Positions 5,353 through 7,836 of a stretch of 7,836 bases of DNA are shown piece after piece. A program made the translations under genes and the position numbers. Location: positions 1-7,836 of the forward strand of contig JAATFK010000192.1 of the NCBI GenBank assembly GCA_015655225.1, given 5' to 3'. Each line of letters opens with the position of its first letter. Positions within the stretch are counted from its first letter, which is position 1. The notes under the pieces are model-generated. The model saw only the letters and a list, made by a program, of their open reading frames with translations. It was not told the DNA's origin and did not search any database. Source of the DNA: Solirubrobacterales bacterium. Lineage in GTDB: Bacteria; Actinomycetota; Thermoleophilia; Solirubrobacterales; Solirubrobacteraceae.

Positions 5353-6390
5353 TCAGGAGCCGACGTCGGAGCTGGGCCCGAAGTACGCGCTGTCGTCGAG
5401 CAGCAGCCCGTAGGTCGGGTCGGGCGTGTCGGCTCTCCCGAGCATCGTCGCGACCGTCTCCGTCACGACGTGCCCGTCGGCGTAGGTGAAGCGGATCCGC
5501 CCGCGCGCGTCGACCGTGTAGCTGCCGTGCTGGTCGGGCGGCAGGACCGCGAAGCTGCTCTCGTAGGTCGTCCCCGAGACGGCCGAGGAGCGGGCGAACT
5601 GGCCGTCCGGCGTCAGCACGAGGCCGACGGAGACGAACGAGCAGTAGGGGCAGATCCCGAAGCCGTTGATGTACTGGGCGTTCGTGTCATAGCGCGTGCC
5701 GGCGGGCGCGAGGATCGCCTCGCCGAAGGCGTCGCCGTCGAGGTCGATGCCGTCGGCCTCCAGCTTGCCGCTCTTGCCGCCGACCACGAGCGCCCCGCTC
5801 GCGGGGTCGTACGTGTAGGGCACGCAGCCGTCGCCGTCGCCCACCGCGGTCTGGGCCGTGCAGCTCGGCAGCCCGCCCTCCGGCACGCCGCGGTAGGCCC
5901 ATCTGCCGTCGACGAAGTAGTAGGCGTCCATCGTCGTGGTGCCGACCACGAGGGTCGTCGTCCAGAAGTAACGGCCGGCCGGACCCTCGACGAGCTTCAC
6001 CGTGCGCGTGACGTGCTTGGCGCCCCGGCCGGTGAGGGTGAAGGTGACGGGACCGACGGCGGCGGCGCCGGTCGGCGTGAGCCGCACACGCACGGTCCGG
6101 GCCTTGTGCACGCGGATCGTGCCGTGCAGCGACTGGCTCGCCGGCGTGACGGTCACGCCCGCGGCCGCACGCACCGCGAGGCGCACCTTCGCGGCGGGTC
6201 TGCTGCCGCGGTTGGCGACCTTCACGGTGACGGTCGTCGGACCGGTGAGCGCCAGCGGCGCGATCGGGCCGACGGTCAGCTGGAGGCGATGGGCGGGAGC
6301 GGCGGCGCTCGCCGCCAGCGGGGCGAGCGCGATGGTGGCGGCGGCGAGGCCGAGCGCGAGCGCGGGCCGCCGGATCGTGGTGAGCGACAT
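5353..6390 (-). CDS. Secreted protein of unknown function with an Ig-like/CARDB-like domain
   Basis: This 345-residue protein begins with a clear signal peptide: IRR at 6-8, a hydrophobic Ala/Leu core (10-29) and a likely Sec cleavage near ASA-AA (27-31). Twin arginines are present but the full Tat consensus is not. No lipobox cysteine is seen. Residues about 36-133 look like a CARDB/NEW3-type beta sandwich (TVKVANRGSRPAAKVRLAV, then a T/V-rich strand pair). Residues about 138-345 form a second beta-rich region that I do not recognise, with FVDGRWAYRG, a DGDG stretch (185-188), YDPASGAL, CPYC (247-250) and YTVDARGRIRFTYADG (291-306). C177, C189, C247 and C250 are its only cysteines and could form two disulfides. 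ATG 6390 is supported by GGAGAG 9 nt upstream. It lies 65 bases after purL on the same strand, behind a strong hairpin, so co-transcription with purL is doubtful. Confidence 0.8.
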   Translation of the reverse strand: MSLTTIRRPALALGLAAATIALAPLAASAAAPAHRLQLTVGPIAPLALTGPTTVTVKVANRGSRPAAKVRLAVRAAAGVTVTPASQSLHGTIRVHKARTVRVRLTPTGAAAVGPVTFTLTGRGAKHVTRTVKLVEGPAGRYFWTTTLVVGTTTMDAYYFVDGRWAYRGVPEGGLPSCTAQTAVGDGDGCVPYTYDPASGALVVGGKSGKLEADGIDLDGDAFGEAILAPAGTRYDTNAQYINGFGICPYCSFVSVGLVLTPDGQFARSSAVSGTTYESSFAVLPPDQHGSYTVDARGRIRFTYADGHVVTETVATMLGRADTPDPTYGLLLDDSAYFGPSSDVGS

Positions 6391-6414
6391 GCTGACGTTC
6401 TCTCCAACCGCGGC

Positions 6415-6449
6415 GCCGCCGAATCGCGCCGGCCGGCGCGAGCGGCGGC
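6415..6449. terminator. 35-base nested inverted repeat downstream of purL
   Basis: The core TCGCGCCGGCCGGCGCGA (6424-6441) is a perfect 18-base palindrome. It is flanked by GCCGCCG (6415-6421) and CGGCGGC (6443-6449), which also pair, leaving a 2/1-base internal loop. As RNA from the minus strand it would be two 7-bp GC stems capped by a GGCC tetraloop. It starts 6 bases after the purL stop and ends 9 bases before the GGAGAG ribosome site of the secreted-protein gene. Termination of purL is the simplest reading, although there is no T tract. A DNA-binding operator for the downstream gene is the alternative. Confidence 0.55.
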
Positions 6450-6455
6450 CGGGGC

Positions 6456-7836
6456 TCAGACGACGATCGCGATGTGCGCGGCGAGCCCGCCGTCGCGCGC
6501 CTCGCGCAGCAGCGCGAGCGGCCACGAGATCGTGCCGCCGTCGTGCGCCAGCTCGATCGACTCGCCGCCGACCTCCCCGATGATGGTCGAGGGGATCGTC
6601 TCCCCCAGCGCCAGCAGCGCCTCGCGCGGGCCGGAGACGAGGAAGCCGCCGGCGCCCTCGCCGAACAGCAGCTCGACCAGCCGCACGTCGGTCTCGCTGC
6701 CCTGGAGCGCGATCCGGGCGCCGCGTCCGCCGCTCAGGCAGCTCTCCGCGAGCGCGACCGCCAGGCCGCCCTCGGCGACGTCGTGCGCGCTGCGCAGCCG
6801 ACCCTCGCGCACCGCTGTGCGGATCGCGTCGAGCGCGGCGCGCAGGGCGGCGGGGTCCAGCTCCGGCAGGCCGTCGGGAAGCGCGTCGCCGCGCAGCTTC
6901 GCCAGCTCGGAGGCCGGGAGCGACGGCTGGAACGGGCCGACGAGCGCGATCGCGTCGCCGTCCTCGCGGAAGCCGAGCCGGCCGGCGCGGGCGGCGTCGG
7001 GCAGGCGGCCGACCATCCCGACGACCGGCGTCGGATAGATCGGGCCGTCGGGTCCCTCGTTGTAGAGCGAGACGTTGCCGCCGACGACCGGCACGTCGAG
7101 CGCGCGGCAGGCGTCCGCCATCCCCCGCACCGACTCGCTCAGCTGCCAGGCGATGTGGGGCTTCTCGGGGTTGCCGAAGTTGAGGCAGTTGGTGAGGCCG
7201 AGCGGCTCGGCGCCGGTGCAGGCGAGGTTCGCCGCGCACTCATAGACGGCCTCCATCGTGCCGCGGTACGGGTCGGCCGCGACGCGCCGGCCGGAGCCGT
7301 CGATCGAGACCGCGATGGCGCCGCCGTCAGGGAGGAGCAGGACCGCGGCGTCCGCCTCGTCGGGGCGCCGCACGGTGCGCGACTGCACGAGGCAGTCGTA
7401 CTGCTCGAAGACCGGCAGCCGAGAGGCGATGTTGGAGGACGCCAGCAGCTCCGGCAGGAGCGCCGCGATGTCGTCGTCGGCGGCCCGCAGCCGACGCGGG
7501 GCGGGCGGGTAGAGCGGGGTGGGCGGCTTGACCGGGTCGAGGTCGTAGAGCGGGCACTCGTCCACGAGCGCGAGCACCGGCATGTCGCCGACGACCTCGC
7601 CGCCGTGCAGCACGCGCAGGCGGCCGGAGTCGGTCACCGTGCCGATCGCCGTGGCGGTCGTCTCCCACTTCTCGCAGACGGCGATCACGTCGGCGACGCG
7701 CTCGGGCTCGACGACGCAGAGCATCCGCTCCTGCGACTCCGAGACCATGATCTCGAACGGCTCCATGTCGGCCTCGCGCAGCGGGACGCGGTCGCTGTGG
7801 ATGTCGAGGCCGAGGCCGCCCTTGCTCGCCATCTCC
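6456..7836 (-). CDS. purL: PurL, FGAM synthase II (small-subunit type), C-terminal 460 codons
   Basis: The 5' end lies beyond the window; the frame is already open at 7835. PurL converts FGAR to FGAM using ATP and ammonia. The visible part starts in the first AIRS-like half (MASKGGLGLDIHSDRVPLRE, then PFEIMVSESQERML). It continues with the second half: IDGSGRRVAADPYRGTMEAV, LTNCLNFGNPEKPHIAWQL, VPVVGGNVSLYNEG and SAHDVAEGGLAVALAE, the last carrying the conserved His-Asp and glycines. It ends at ISWPLALLREA...AIVV with no glutaminase domain, so this is the roughly 740-residue small PurL that works with separate PurS and PurQ, presumably upstream of the window. About 280 N-terminal residues are missing. 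The ATG at 7832 is an internal methionine of the conserved EMASKGG segment, not a start. It is followed by the large hairpin and the secreted-protein gene. Confidence 0.95.
   Translation of the reverse strand, partial: EMASKGGLGLDIHSDRVPLREADMEPFEIMVSESQERMLCVVEPERVADVIAVCEKWETTATAIGTVTDSGRLRVLHGGEVVGDMPVLALVDECPLYDLDPVKPPTPLYPPAPRRLRAADDDIAALLPELLASSNIASRLPVFEQYDCLVQSRTVRRPDEADAAVLLLPDGGAIAVSIDGSGRRVAADPYRGTMEAVYECAANLACTGAEPLGLTNCLNFGNPEKPHIAWQLSESVRGMADACRALDVPVVGGNVSLYNEGPDGPIYPTPVVGMVGRLPDAARAGRLGFREDGDAIALVGPFQPSLPASELAKLRGDALPDGLPELDPAALRAALDAIRTAVREGRLRSAHDVAEGGLAVALAESCLSGGRGARIALQGSETDVRLVELLFGEGAGGFLVSGPREALLALGETIPSTIIGEVGGESIELAHDGGTISWPLALLREARDGGLAAHIAIVV

Noticed and set aside
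5639..5650. CPYC in the secreted protein as a glutaredoxin/thioredoxin active site
   Set aside because: The surrounding residues show no thioredoxin fold features such as the cis-proline or the preceding hydrophobic strand; a structural disulfide is more likely.
5470..7038. 522-codon plus-strand open frame spanning the secreted gene and purL
   Set aside because: It crosses two real minus-strand genes and their intergenic hairpin, and reads as R/A/G/E-rich noise.

Overview
The window is very GC-rich, with third codon positions almost all G or C. It uses GTG starts freely and carries genes typical of Actinobacteria. The secreted protein, the small-PurL/separate-glutaminase type of purine pathway and the Fe-S type PurF would suit a soil actinobacterium such as Thermoleophilia/Solirubrobacterales. 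That placement is an inference from general character, not from a marker gene.

The backbone is a de novo purine biosynthesis locus read on the minus strand, in transcription order: purL (5' end beyond base 7836), a secreted protein of unknown function, purF, recQ, purN, and purH (only its first 33 codons and part of the next lie in the window). Two plus-strand genes interrupt it: an SRPBCC/START-like protein between the secreted-protein gene and purF, and a single-domain cupin between purN and purH. The purine genes are therefore not one transcript here. The likely units are purL (perhaps with the secreted gene), purF-recQ-purN, and purH, with both interruptions creating divergent promoter regions (102-278 and 4705-4874).

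PurF makes phosphoribosylamine from PRPP and glutamine. PurN and PurL carry out the formylation and the amidation that follow two steps later. PurH finishes the pathway to IMP. RecQ, a DNA repair helicase, is joined to this group: it starts 41 bases after purF, and its stop codon overlaps the purN GTG start by four bases.

The more unusual signals are non-coding. The purH/cupin divergent region has a 45-bp tandem repeat, each copy carrying the dyad GCCAG-N3-CTGGC. It also has -10-like hexamers placed exactly 7 nt before both start codons, suggesting leaderless transcripts. The purF leader has two adjacent small hairpins, and the second pairs a GGAGG with a CCUCC lying just before the AUG. A 35-base nested inverted repeat follows purL, and a GC hairpin sits between the convergent SRPBCC and secreted-protein genes. 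I see no RNA genes, mobile elements or CRISPR. Nothing here amounts to a clearly new system; the best candidates for novelty are the secreted protein, the recQ-purN coupling and the two leader/operator regions.
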